Below are positions 53,530-62,221 of a stretch of 64,000 nucleotides of DNA, one piece after another. The DNA lies in assembly GCA_050331455.1 (NCBI GenBank), contig JBHJGV010000031.1, forward strand, positions 48,016 to 112,015, written 5' to 3'. Below the pieces are notes generated by a model. It was not told the DNA's origin and did no database searches. It saw nothing but the letters and a program-made list of their open reading frames with translations. Numbering within the stretch: position 1 is the stretch's first letter; each line of letters opens with the position of its first letter. The translations under genes were made by a program, and so were the position numbers. Source of the DNA: CAYUYV01 sp050331455 (GTDB lineage: Bacteria; Pseudomonadota; Alphaproteobacteria; JAJFIK01).

Positions 53530-54300
53530 CTACTGATCGCGATCGGCACCCACTTCGACATCCTCAAGCTTGTCTTTCCTGAGAATGCGTACGGAATGGG
53601 CATTCTCCAGGTGGATCAACCCTTCCTTGCCCAGCTTGGTCAGGGTACGACTGACCGTCTCGATCGTGAGCCCCAGGAAATCGGCGATATCGGCGCGGGA
53701 CATGGGCAGCGCAACCGGGTCGCCCTGCTCACCCCTGCCATTGGCCATGCGGCTGAGTTTCAGGATGAATGAGGCGAGGCGTTCCCGGGCCGTCTTGCGC
53801 CCCAAAAGCAGGATCTGTTCCTGGGCGGAGGACAACTCATCCGTGGCCATGGCCAAGAGCTTGCGCTCCATTTCCGGGCTTTCCTCGAAGAGCGACATGA
53901 GGCGATCCCGCGGGAACCGGCACAGGTCCACATCCGTGACGGCCTCCACGGAGTAGCCATAAGCGTCCTTATGCGTCAGGCCCATGAAATCACCGGGAAA
54001 CAGGAAACCCGTGATCTGGCGGCGCCCGTCGGGCAGCATCTTGGTGACCCGCACCACGCCGGAGCATAGATTGTAGGCGTGTTCTGCCGAGTCGTCCTCA
54101 TAAATGATCGTCTGGGGCGCCCGGAAGCGCATCTCCGTGGTCATGGCCGAGAGGCGAATCAGCGCCTCGTCGTTCAGCGCACCGCAAAAGGCGTGGAAGC
54201 GGGCCGAACAGGCATGACAATGGGCGGCCGGATCGATATCGGGCGGGGTGGAAACGCGGTAAGCATGAAGCGGTGTATCGGTGATGGTTTGATCATTCAT
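53530..54300 (-). CDS. fnrL: FNR-type oxygen-sensing regulator (FnrL-like)
   Basis: A 256-residue Crp/FNR regulator. Cys28, Cys31 and Cys39 show the C-x2-C-x7-C spacing of Rhodobacter FnrL, and Cys127 (VDLCRF) is the fourth cluster ligand, so a 4Fe-4S oxygen sensor is expected. A cyclic-nucleotide-type beta-roll spans ~50-150, and the helix-turn-helix SRADIADFLGLTIETVSRTL has the FNR E-x-x-S-R recognition residues. It activates microaerobic and anaerobic genes. A near-perfect FNR box lies 70 bp upstream. TTG 54309 is an alternative start. Confidence 0.92.
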   Translation of the reverse strand: MNDQTITDTPLHAYRVSTPPDIDPAAHCHACSARFHAFCGALNDEALIRLSAMTTEMRFRAPQTIIYEDDSAEHAYNLCSGVVRVTKMLPDGRRQITGFLFPGDFMGLTHKDAYGYSVEAVTDVDLCRFPRDRLMSLFEESPEMERKLLAMATDELSSAQEQILLLGRKTARERLASFILKLSRMANGRGEQGDPVALPMSRADIADFLGLTIETVSRTLTKLGKEGLIHLENAHSVRILRKDKLEDVEVGADRDQ

Positions 54301-54369
54301 CGCGTCCAACCCATTAAGCTGGCGGTTGACTGTTTTAAAATGACAAAACCATGTTCAACAGTCATCCAT

Positions 54370-54383
54370 TTGATTTAGATCAG
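54370..54383. promoter_or_regulatory. FNR box upstream of fnrL
   Basis: TTGAT-TTAG-ATCAG matches the FNR consensus TTGAT-N4-ATCAA at nine of ten fixed bases. It lies 70 bp before the fnrL ATG and 118 bp after the phoD stop, so it probably acts on fnrL itself (autoregulation). Confidence 0.7.
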
Positions 54384-54501
54384 CGTAACCCTTCATTCGG
54401 CATCCGGCTATACCGCGGCCTTGAATTGCTACCTTGGACTGTGTCTCCGGCCCGATCACTGCATCAATACTCGCAAAAGATGTTCGAAAGTGAAAAGCCC
54501 T

Positions 54502-56745
54502 CTAGAATGTAGGCTCATCGAGACTGATCGGGGGTTGACCACGATGCGTTGCGAGCCGGCGCACGCTCTTTTTCCCCATCCCGGGATCCACAGTCGCGAA
54601 GGGATTAGGTCCGAAAGGGTTCGGCGGGGGGCCCTCAAAAAACGGCCCATCGAGCAGGGGATCGCCGGTTTGCGACCCACAAGGGCAGGCTGCAACGCGG
54701 TAGGACACCCGGTAGCGCAGCCGTCCGGCACCCTGCCCGTCGGCGCCGCGGGGGGCAGCCAGGACCGTTTGCTCGGCGTCCACATGCGCCTCCGAAACAC
54801 GCAGCACCGTGTAGCCATAGGCGGCGCTGTCCACAAAACGCAGATGGGGATTCTGGGCCGGGTTTCGGAACAGGCGTGCCAGCCCCGGCAGACGCGTCAG
54901 CGTGGCCGTCACCGCCGCCTTGATCCCATAGAGCAGGGTCGTGTTCAGATTGACCCGGTCGCGCGGCCCATCGGGCCCCGGCCCGGCGGTCTTCACCATA
55001 TCGGCCAGTTCCCGGTACCAGACCAGGGGCCGTGAGCGCTCGTCCCGGGACCGGCGTGCCAGATCGAACATGGAGACCGAACTGATCCCCGGTGTGCAGA
55101 TTTCCACCGCGACGGGCCCCTCCGGCCCTTCGGGATCGGCACCGATCACGCCGGCCATGGCGGCATGGTGGTCGCCCGACAGAACGATCACATTGGCAAC
55201 GGACCGATCCCGGAGGAATTTCGTCAGTTCACGGCGCTCGGCCGGATAGCCTTCCCAGCTGTCGGTCGTGAGAACCGTATCCCCAAGAGCGCGGAGCAGA
55301 CTCCCTGTATCGAGCCGCAAGGGCATGACGGGCACGGAGGATGCCCAGACCCGCCACGTGGCCGTGGAGGCCGCCATGCTGTCCTTCCACCAGGCTTTCT
55401 GGCCGGCGCCCAGCATGGTGCCCGGCGGGCTGGTTCGGCGGAGATTGGGGATGTGGTGCCCGAGAAGATCAACCGTTTCCGGAGGATTTCCGCCTTCCGC
55501 GTCCCGGCCCGCATCGAAGGTCTTGACCACAGTGACAGGAATGCCGCTCCGCCCGCCGGACATCAGGGGATTGAGGCGCTCCGGAACCGGATGATCGGAG
55601 CGGTAGGCCCTCGTATCCGTGACGATGAGGTCGAGATGGCGTCCCAGGGCAAGGGACCGGTAAATCCGCAAGGACCCGGCGGCCGCGCAGTTGTTGGGCT
55701 CGCCGCGCAGGCCCGTCGGCGGCACGGGCGCATCCTCGACCGGAGACGCCGGCGCCCGGAAATCATGGGCCTGGGCCGGGACACCGCCCACACCCCGCGC
55801 GCCGGTCAGCAAGGCTGGCACGAACTCGAACCAGGCCTGGTTGGCGGCGAGCCGGCTGCTCTGGGCCGGGCTGCCGCCCCCGTTAACCGTGGTGTGGCTC
55901 TGCCAGGCGTCATTGGCAAACTCGTGGTCGTCCCAGGTACACACAAAGGGCCAGCGGGCCCGGGCGGCCTGGAGATCGGGATCTTGCAGATAGACTTTGT
56001 AGAGATGCCGGTAATCCGCAAGCGTGCGGGCATAGGGGCCAAGATCGCTCTCGCCGCCGCCGCTCGGCAGCGGCGGCAGGGAGCGGACAGAGATCGGCTC
56101 GGGATCGTCCGGTTCCGGCGCACGATAAAGGGTCTCGTAGACGAAATCGCCCAGATGGAGCACGAGGCGGATCCGGTCCTCCGGCGGGCGGGCCTCATCC
56201 TCCTCGATCATGCGCCGATAGGCGGCGAATGTCCCCGCTTGATAGTTCTGACAGGAGACCGAGGCAATTCTGATCGGGCGCGGATCATCCGGATCCGGTG
56301 CAGTGAAGGTGCGGCCCACAGGCGCAGAGATATCGGCGCCGGCGACGAAGCGGAAGAAATAGTCTGTCCCCGGTTCAAGCTGGCAGACGAAGAGGCGAAC
56401 CGTGTGATCACTCGCGGCGGTCGCCTCCACGGGGACCGAGAGCACCACATTACGGAAATCGGAATGCTTTGAAACCTGCGCCAGAAGGGGGACCGGCTCG
56501 GCGCCGCCTTCGGCAGGTACCGCGCGGGTCCACAGCACCACGCCGTCCGGCTGCGGATCGCCTGAGGCGACACCCTGGGGAAAGCGTACGCCGCCGGGCG
56601 GCAAGCCGCCCCGGCTCGAAGCCGGGTCCGGAGGGGTCACGGTTCCGGCCGCCGCCGTGAAACAGCCGGCCCCCGCCAGAAGGCCGAGCAGAACGCTCCG
56701 CCGTGTCGGGATCGCGGCGGCTGCGCGCATATCGGAGACTATCAT
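54502..56745 (-). CDS. phoD: PhoD-family alkaline phosphatase / phosphodiesterase
   Basis: A 747-residue exported metallophosphoesterase. A twin-arginine signal (TRRSVLLGLLAGAG) precedes the PhoD N-terminal domain (FPQGVASGDPQPDGVVLWTR). Metal ligands are visible in ASVSCQNYQAG, LHLGDFVYE, TWDDHEFANDAW, DTRAYRSDHP and LSGDHHAAM. PhoD enzymes use Ca2+ and Fe3+ to release phosphate from mono- and diesters in the periplasm and are often Pho-regulated; no Pho box was found here. It is longer than the ~550 residues of B. subtilis PhoD. ATG 56745 is used, since it keeps the Tat signal near the N-terminus. Confidence 0.9.
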   Translation of the reverse strand: MIVSDMRAAAAIPTRRSVLLGLLAGAGCFTAAAGTVTPPDPASSRGGLPPGGVRFPQGVASGDPQPDGVVLWTRAVPAEGGAEPVPLLAQVSKHSDFRNVVLSVPVEATAASDHTVRLFVCQLEPGTDYFFRFVAGADISAPVGRTFTAPDPDDPRPIRIASVSCQNYQAGTFAAYRRMIEEDEARPPEDRIRLVLHLGDFVYETLYRAPEPDDPEPISVRSLPPLPSGGGESDLGPYARTLADYRHLYKVYLQDPDLQAARARWPFVCTWDDHEFANDAWQSHTTVNGGGSPAQSSRLAANQAWFEFVPALLTGARGVGGVPAQAHDFRAPASPVEDAPVPPTGLRGEPNNCAAAGSLRIYRSLALGRHLDLIVTDTRAYRSDHPVPERLNPLMSGGRSGIPVTVVKTFDAGRDAEGGNPPETVDLLGHHIPNLRRTSPPGTMLGAGQKAWWKDSMAASTATWRVWASSVPVMPLRLDTGSLLRALGDTVLTTDSWEGYPAERRELTKFLRDRSVANVIVLSGDHHAAMAGVIGADPEGPEGPVAVEICTPGISSVSMFDLARRSRDERSRPLVWYRELADMVKTAGPGPDGPRDRVNLNTTLLYGIKAAVTATLTRLPGLARLFRNPAQNPHLRFVDSAAYGYTVLRVSEAHVDAEQTVLAAPRGADGQGAGRLRYRVSYRVAACPCGSQTGDPLLDGPFFEGPPPNPFGPNPFATVDPGMGKKSVRRLATHRGQPPISLDEPTF

Positions 56746-56802
56746 GGAGGCATCATCCGCACGCCGGCGCCGGTCCACGGACGGGCCGACCGATGGGTCA
56801 CG

Positions 56803-57489
56803 TCATTCGGCGCCGGTGGCATCCGCTTCGGCTCGCTCCGCCGGAGCCGGACCGCGGGCATCCGATCCAGGCCTCTGCGCGCCGGTCTTGTCGGCGCCGC
56901 CGGCGTCGTCGGGGGGCTCGGGCGGTGGCATCTTGACGTCGGGCTCGCCGTCCCGCCGGCCGACCCAGCGCCCGGTCTCGCCGGTATAGCGCAGGTATTT
57001 CTCGCCGAATTCCCGAGCGAGGTAGGTTTCCTCTTCCGCGATCACGCCCCAACGCAGAATGATCACCGCGATGCCCGTCGCGATCAGCATCAAGGGGGCA
57101 TCGACCATGAAGGACAGCCCCATGCCGACCATGATCAATGCGAGATACATGGGATTGCGTGTGAAGCGGTAGAGGCCACCGGTCACAAGGGCATTGGCGG
57201 GCTTGGTCGGCTCCACGGTGGTGCCTTCGAGACGAAATTGCAGGATGGCGCCGGCCCCCACGATGAGGCCGCCGATCACGAGGACAGGTCCGAAAAAGGA
57301 CAGAAGCGCAGCAAAAACATTGCCGAGGGTTGCGCCCGTCAGCCAGTCGAGCAGAAAGCCGACCACCCAGGCGATCCCGAACAGGACCGGCGGCAGAACC
57401 ATCACCTGCGGCCCGCTGCGCGGATGCGGATAGTCCTCCCGGCCTGTGCCGAAGCCCAGATTGCCCATTCCCATGTCCCACATGCACAT
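56803..57489 (-). CDS. Isoprenylcysteine carboxyl methyltransferase family membrane protein
   Basis: A 228-residue inner-membrane protein with four to five hydrophobic segments and the ICMT/PEMT core: TGGLYRFTRNPMYLAL and EEETYLAREFGEKYLRY, which hold the SAM-binding Arg, His-like and Glu residues. Bacterial members methylate lipids or isoprenoid thiols, mostly of unknown identity. The last ~45 residues are a Pro/Asp/Ala-rich tail. It lies downstream of the rhomboid gene on the same strand; the gap of ~160 bp suggests its own promoter. Confidence 0.82.
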   Translation of the reverse strand: MCMWDMGMGNLGFGTGREDYPHPRSGPQVMVLPPVLFGIAWVVGFLLDWLTGATLGNVFAALLSFFGPVLVIGGLIVGAGAILQFRLEGTTVEPTKPANALVTGGLYRFTRNPMYLALIMVGMGLSFMVDAPLMLIATGIAVIILRWGVIAEEETYLAREFGEKYLRYTGETGRWVGRRDGEPDVKMPPPEPPDDAGGADKTGAQRPGSDARGPAPAERAEADATGAE

Positions 57490-57649
57490 GCCAATGCCCC
57501 CGATGGTCCCGTTACGGCAGACACGCTAAGTCGGCAAACACCTCAATTGCGCAGGGCACGGCCCACGACCGTCGCGCCTGTTTTGCATTGGCACAACAAG
57601 GCCAACCCGCAGGCATGTCAAGGGCGGGAACGTGCGAAACCCGGGCAGG

Positions 57650-58384
57650 TCAACCCCAGGGGCCCCGTCGGCCGCCATATCCCCTGCCCCGGCCATAACC
57701 GCTGCCCCGGGAAGGGGTCGCCTGGGCGCCGAACACCCGGTGGAGCAGGACACCGGCCGCAAAGCCGCCGATATGCGCCCAAAACGCCACGCCGGGCACG
57801 TCGGGCGGGGTCAGGACGCCGCTCGCGAGCTGCATGGCGAACCAGACGCCCAGAACCACCATGGCAGGAATGGGCAGAATGGTGATGAAGCCGAAAAACA
57901 CCAGCACGTCGACCCGGGCCGTTGGGTAGAGGAAGAGATACGCGCCCAGAATGCCGGAAATGGCGCCGCTGGCCCCGATCATGGGGATCGTGCTGTCGGG
58001 TGTGAGCAGGGCCTGGGCCATGGCCGCCGCAATACCGCAGCTAATGTAGAACAGCAGGAACGCCACAGAACCCATGGCGTCCTCCACATTGTCCCCGAAG
58101 ATCCAGAGAAACAGCATGTTGCCGCCCAGATGGAACAGGCCGCCATGGAGAAACATGGACGTGATCACGGTGAGTTCCGCGGGCACTTTTTCCAAATCCG
58201 CCGGCAGGGTCGCGTAGCCGAACAGATGAGCCGGGATCATCCCATAGCTGAAAACGAAGGCTCGCTGCGCATTCTCCCCCACCAGCGTGAGCTGGTAGGC
58301 GAACACGGCGACACAGCACGCCAGCAGCGCCAGGGTGACGACAGGCGTGCGGGCCGCCGGATTATGGTCGCGTAGTGGAAACAT
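57650..58384 (-). CDS. Rhomboid family intramembrane serine protease
   Basis: A 244-residue membrane protein with six hydrophobic segments. The catalytic Ser is in GASGAISGILGAYL and the His in FWAHIGGFAAG; the LHGGLFHLGGNMLFLW loop is the usual Asn-containing oxyanion region. Such proteases cleave other membrane proteins near their transmembrane ends. A Gly/Arg-rich tail (RGSGYGRGRGYGGRRG) follows the last segment. The substrate is unknown. Confidence 0.9.
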   Translation of the reverse strand: MFPLRDHNPAARTPVVTLALLACCVAVFAYQLTLVGENAQRAFVFSYGMIPAHLFGYATLPADLEKVPAELTVITSMFLHGGLFHLGGNMLFLWIFGDNVEDAMGSVAFLLFYISCGIAAAMAQALLTPDSTIPMIGASGAISGILGAYLFLYPTARVDVLVFFGFITILPIPAMVVLGVWFAMQLASGVLTPPDVPGVAFWAHIGGFAAGVLLHRVFGAQATPSRGSGYGRGRGYGGRRGPWG

Positions 58385-58613
58385 GAGCGGCGCTCCCCGT
58401 TTGGCTCCAGACCGGACCGGGCAGTGCCATGGCCGGCGCGGCGAGACGCGTTACCATGCATGGGCCAGGCCCCACGCCCCATGCGTCATGGCCCCCCGCC
58501 CTTCGCTGTTGAACCGTCGCGGCGGCACCGGCGTTCCCGAACGGGATCCCACAGGGCCAAAACACCTGGGTTAAAGCCCCGGTGCTCGCGCCGGGAGGCA
58601 GGGCGCAGCGAGC

Positions 58614-60032
58614 TCAACTCTCGCGCCAGGCCCGGCTCATGCTGTGTTGGATCGGTTCGACCAAATAGTCGAAAGGGGTGCGGGCCCCGGTCTGAATATA
58701 GACCTCGGCCAGCATGCCCGGCTGGAGCTTGCGGTCTTCCCCGAGCCGGGCGACCTCTTCTTCCGAGACCGAGATATTCGCCGTGTAATAGGGCATGCCG
58801 GTGCGCTCATCCATCAGGGCATCGGCGGCCACATAGGTCAGTTCGCCGAGGAGCCGCGGTGTCGTGCGCTGGGAAAAGGCCGTCAGCTGAACATCCGCAC
58901 GCAGCCCTTCATAGACATTGTCGATGTCCTTGGGAAACACCCGCGCCTCGATGATCAGCGTATCGTCGTCGGGGACCAGTTCCAGAACCACCTCGCCCGG
59001 CGCGATAACTTGGCCCGTGGAATTGACCTGTTTGTTGACCACCACACCGCTTTCAGGCGCGCGGATTTCCGTGTGCTCCAGGGTGAAGGCCGCTTTTTCC
59101 AGGGTTTCGGCGAAATCGAAGGCCTCGGTCTGACGCTCGCGCAGCTCGGCGACGATCTGCTCCTGGGCGTTTTTCTGGACTTGGAGCATTTCGAGTTCCG
59201 CTTCGCCGATCTGGACCCTGGCCTGGGCCATGCGCGCGATGTGGCTGCCCCGCTCGCCGCGCAGCTCTGCGCCGGCCCGCTCCAGAGCCAGGATCCGCGT
59301 CTTGGGCGCATAGCCCTTCTGGTGCAACTCGCGCAGGCCGTCAAGTTCCGAGTTTAACAGAGACATCTGTTCGCTCTTGGCCTCGATCTGGGCTTGCAGG
59401 CCCACGATCTCCTCATTGAGCTGATTGACCCGCTCAGACACCATGCTCACCTGGCCATCGATCGAGGCTTTGCGCGCCTCGAACAGCTTTTTCTGGCCGT
59501 TGATGGCCTCGAGCACGCTGGGCTCGCTGTCCTTCCGGGCCAGCATGTCCTCCGGGAAGGTGATCACGTCCGCACCATCCCGTTCGGCGATCAGCCGGGC
59601 CACGGCGGCGCGGGCCTGGTCGTACTGAGTCTGAACCCGGCGGCGGTCGGCCACGGCCCGGGTTTCATCCAGGCGAACCAGCACTTCGCCTTTCTGCACC
59701 ACATCGCCATTGGCCACCAGGACCTCGGCCACGATGCCGCCTTCCAGGTGCTGAATTTTCTTCCGGCTACTGAACACTTTGACCGTGCCCGGCGCGATCA
59801 CGGCGCTGTTCAGGGGCGCCAGGGCCGCCCAGGCGCTGAAGCCGCCGAACATGAACACGACAATAAAGAACCCGATCAGCACATAGCTGCGGGTGCTGGT
59901 CGGGACCTCGCCCGAGGTCGAGACGTCCTCCAGGGCCAGATCCTGTTCCTGTTTCGGGGCCTGCTTGGCTCCGCCCGCGTCCTTTTTCCCGCTGACATTC
60001 GCGAGGCGTCCGAGCTTTTCGGAAAGAGTCAT
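58614..60032 (-). CDS. Type I secretion membrane fusion protein (HlyD family)
   Basis: A 472-residue periplasmic adaptor. One membrane segment near residues 48-70 (YVLIGFFIVVFMFGGFSAW) is followed by a lipoyl-type strand (IAPGTVKVFSSRKKIQHLEGG), a long coiled coil (~140-300), and the barrel with EIRAPESGVVVNKQV. It joins the ABC exporter at 60078 to an outer-membrane channel. ATG 60032 has AGGGA upstream; GTG 60065 would extend it. The gene follows the exporter by 45 bp and is surely cotranscribed. Confidence 0.93.
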   Translation of the reverse strand: MTLSEKLGRLANVSGKKDAGGAKQAPKQEQDLALEDVSTSGEVPTSTRSYVLIGFFIVVFMFGGFSAWAALAPLNSAVIAPGTVKVFSSRKKIQHLEGGIVAEVLVANGDVVQKGEVLVRLDETRAVADRRRVQTQYDQARAAVARLIAERDGADVITFPEDMLARKDSEPSVLEAINGQKKLFEARKASIDGQVSMVSERVNQLNEEIVGLQAQIEAKSEQMSLLNSELDGLRELHQKGYAPKTRILALERAGAELRGERGSHIARMAQARVQIGEAELEMLQVQKNAQEQIVAELRERQTEAFDFAETLEKAAFTLEHTEIRAPESGVVVNKQVNSTGQVIAPGEVVLELVPDDDTLIIEARVFPKDIDNVYEGLRADVQLTAFSQRTTPRLLGELTYVAADALMDERTGMPYYTANISVSEEEVARLGEDRKLQPGMLAEVYIQTGARTPFDYLVEPIQHSMSRAWRES

Positions 60033-60077
60033 CCCATCATTCCCTGACACTGATTGTCTTTTCACGGAGCGGCGCCA

Positions 60078-61829
60078 TCACGAGGCGACCGGACGGATCG
60101 AGGGTGCCGGCGGCTGCTCCGGCCGTCCGCCGGACGGCGCATTGCGCCGGGTGACCTTGGGCAGCACTTCGCCGATGGGGCCGAATTCATCCACGGCGCC
60201 ATCCTTGATCACCAGAAGTTTGTCGAGGACCTGAACGATCGAGGGGCGGTGCGCGACGACCACCAGCGTTGTGCCGCGAGACTTGAGGGTCATCATGGCC
60301 TTTTTGAGAGCCTGTTCCCCCTCCCCGTCCAGATTGGCGTTGGGCTCGTCGAGCACCACAAGGGCCGGCGTTTTGTAAACGGCGCGGGCCAGACCGAGCC
60401 GCTGGCGCTGGCCGCCAGACAGATTGGCGCCACTCTCGCCGATGCGCGTGTCATAGCCGTTGTCGAAGCGCAGGATCATGTCGTGGACACCGGCGAGCTG
60501 GGCGGCCTCCACGACGGCCTCGGGATCCGGCTCCGTGAAGCGCGCGATGTTCTCCGCGATGGTGCCGTCGAAAAGTTCCACGTCCTGGGGAAGATAGCCG
60601 AGATAGGGACCAAGCTCGTTATGGTCCCAGGTGGCGATATCGACGCTGTCGAGCCGGACATGGCCGCTCGCCGGACGCCACACACCCACCAGCAGACGGG
60701 CCAGGGTGGATTTTCCGGCCGCGCTTGGGCCGATAATGCCCAGGGCCTCCCCGGCATTGATGTCGAAACTGATGCCCTTCAGCAAAGGTTTCTTGCCGTC
60801 CGGCGCCACGGCGACGACCCGGTCCACGGCGAGGGCGCCGGTCGGGCGCGGCAGGGGCATGGATTTACGCTCCTCCCAGTCCGCGAGGAAGGATTTGAGT
60901 CGCTCGTGGGCATTGCGGGCCAGCACCACACCGCGCCAGTTGCCCACTGCCATTTCGACGGGCGCCAGGGCGCGCCCCATAATAATGGAAGCGGCGATCA
61001 TGACGCCCGGCGTGATTTCCTGGCCCACCACGAGCCAGGCGCCGACCCCAAGCATGGCAATCTGCAACACCGGCCGGACAAATTTCACCAGGCTCTTGAC
61101 CGTCGCGCTGCGGTCATTGGCCTCCGACTGGAGCGCCAGGGATTTGCGGTGGTGGTCGTTCCAACGGCGCTTGATGCCCTCAAGCATGCCCATGGCCTCG
61201 ATCACCTCCGCGTTGCGCAGGCTGCTTTCCGCAAAATTCGTGGCCAGGATGCCGTGGCCCGAGGCGGTTTTCAGGGACTTGCGGGTCAAAAGTTCGCTAC
61301 TGATGGCCAGGAGGAACAGCGCCACGGCCCCCGCGAGGGCCACCCCGCCCAGGATCGGGTGCATCAGAAAGATGAACAGCAGGAAGACCGGCGTCCAGGG
61401 TGCATCGAAAAAGACGATCAAGCCGTTGCCGCCCAGGAAATTGCGGACAGTGTCCATGTCCCGCAGGGGCTGGGCGCGGCCGGAGGTGCGGCTGACCAGG
61501 GATTTGGCCAAAAGCTGGCTGAACAGCGGGGTGGTCAGTTTCAGATCCAGTCCGCTCGACATGCGATGCAGAACGACCATCCGCACAAACTCAAGCATTG
61601 CACCGATCAGGATCAAAAAGACGGCGGCAATGGTCAAATAAATCAACGTATCGATGCTCTGGGAAACCAGGACGCGGTCATAGACCTGCATCATATACAT
61701 AGGTCCGACCAGCATCAGCAAATTGATGAAAAGACTGAAAAAGCCGACATAGAGGAAGATCGACCGGGCACCCTTTAACAAAACTTCAATAGGATTTTTT
61801 GAGGCCTGATGGAGATTAACAATGCTCAC
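60078..61829 (-). CDS. Type I secretion ABC exporter (PrtD family)
   Basis: A 583-residue ABC permease/ATPase. Residues ~20-300 form the membrane domain; the ATPase has Walker A GPSAAGKST, Q-loop GYLPQDVELF, signature LSGGQRQRLGLARA, Walker B ALVVLDEPNANLD and the His switch VVAHRPS. PrtD-type exporters move RTX proteins straight from cytoplasm to medium, recognising a C-terminal signal. It starts with GTG 61829, with AGGTG just upstream. The order exporter-adaptor and an RTX gene next door make cargo from 62222 likely. Confidence 0.94.
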   Translation of the reverse strand: MSIVNLHQASKNPIEVLLKGARSIFLYVGFFSLFINLLMLVGPMYMMQVYDRVLVSQSIDTLIYLTIAAVFLILIGAMLEFVRMVVLHRMSSGLDLKLTTPLFSQLLAKSLVSRTSGRAQPLRDMDTVRNFLGGNGLIVFFDAPWTPVFLLFIFLMHPILGGVALAGAVALFLLAISSELLTRKSLKTASGHGILATNFAESSLRNAEVIEAMGMLEGIKRRWNDHHRKSLALQSEANDRSATVKSLVKFVRPVLQIAMLGVGAWLVVGQEITPGVMIAASIIMGRALAPVEMAVGNWRGVVLARNAHERLKSFLADWEERKSMPLPRPTGALAVDRVVAVAPDGKKPLLKGISFDINAGEALGIIGPSAAGKSTLARLLVGVWRPASGHVRLDSVDIATWDHNELGPYLGYLPQDVELFDGTIAENIARFTEPDPEAVVEAAQLAGVHDMILRFDNGYDTRIGESGANLSGGQRQRLGLARAVYKTPALVVLDEPNANLDGEGEQALKKAMMTLKSRGTTLVVVAHRPSIVQVLDKLLVIKDGAVDEFGPIGEVLPKVTRRNAPSGGRPEQPPAPSIRPVAS

Positions 61830-62105
61830 GCTTCACCTGTCCTGTTCAATCCTGAAGAGTTCCGAAACCCGCACCTGATGGCCCAATCTTGGAAAGCCCA
61901 ATCTTCGAAGGGAAGCCTGCCACTCGACACGCTGGCCCAATGACAGGGCCCCCCGGGGAAAGTCCGGCGCTTTACCACTGGCACCGCCCCGTCGCGCCAG
62001 CACCATACCGCAAGAGAGGTTCACAGGGGCCCACAAATTCGTTGCGGTCCCGCCCCGGAAACACGGCCGAGGCGTCGCGGCACGCCAAAGAGCCGGGGGC
62101 ACGCC
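61830..62105. other. Promoter region of the type I exporter genes
   Basis: About 276 bp between the exporter start and the terminator of the RTX nucleotidase gene. A 120-codon minus-strand frame crosses it with Arg/Ala/Pro-rich composition and no ribosome binding site; I reject it as a gene. The exporter promoter must lie here, but no -35/-10 pair or operator is clear to me. Confidence 0.4.
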
Positions 62106-62137
62106 AAAGAAAAGGCCCCGACCAACCGGGCGGGGCC
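62106..62137 (-). terminator. Rho-independent terminator of the RTX nucleotidase gene
   Basis: On the minus strand GGCCCCG (from 62137) and CGGGGCC (to 62114) form a stem, followed directly by TTTTCTTT (62113-62106). It lies 85 bases after the stop at 62222 and separates that gene from the exporter operon. Confidence 0.85.
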
Positions 62138-62221
62138 CGCAACGCCCCAGGGCCGGCGTCGCATCATCGTCATCCGCAATCGACAACCCTTGCAAACCAA
62201 GGGGCGGCAGACCAAGACAGT

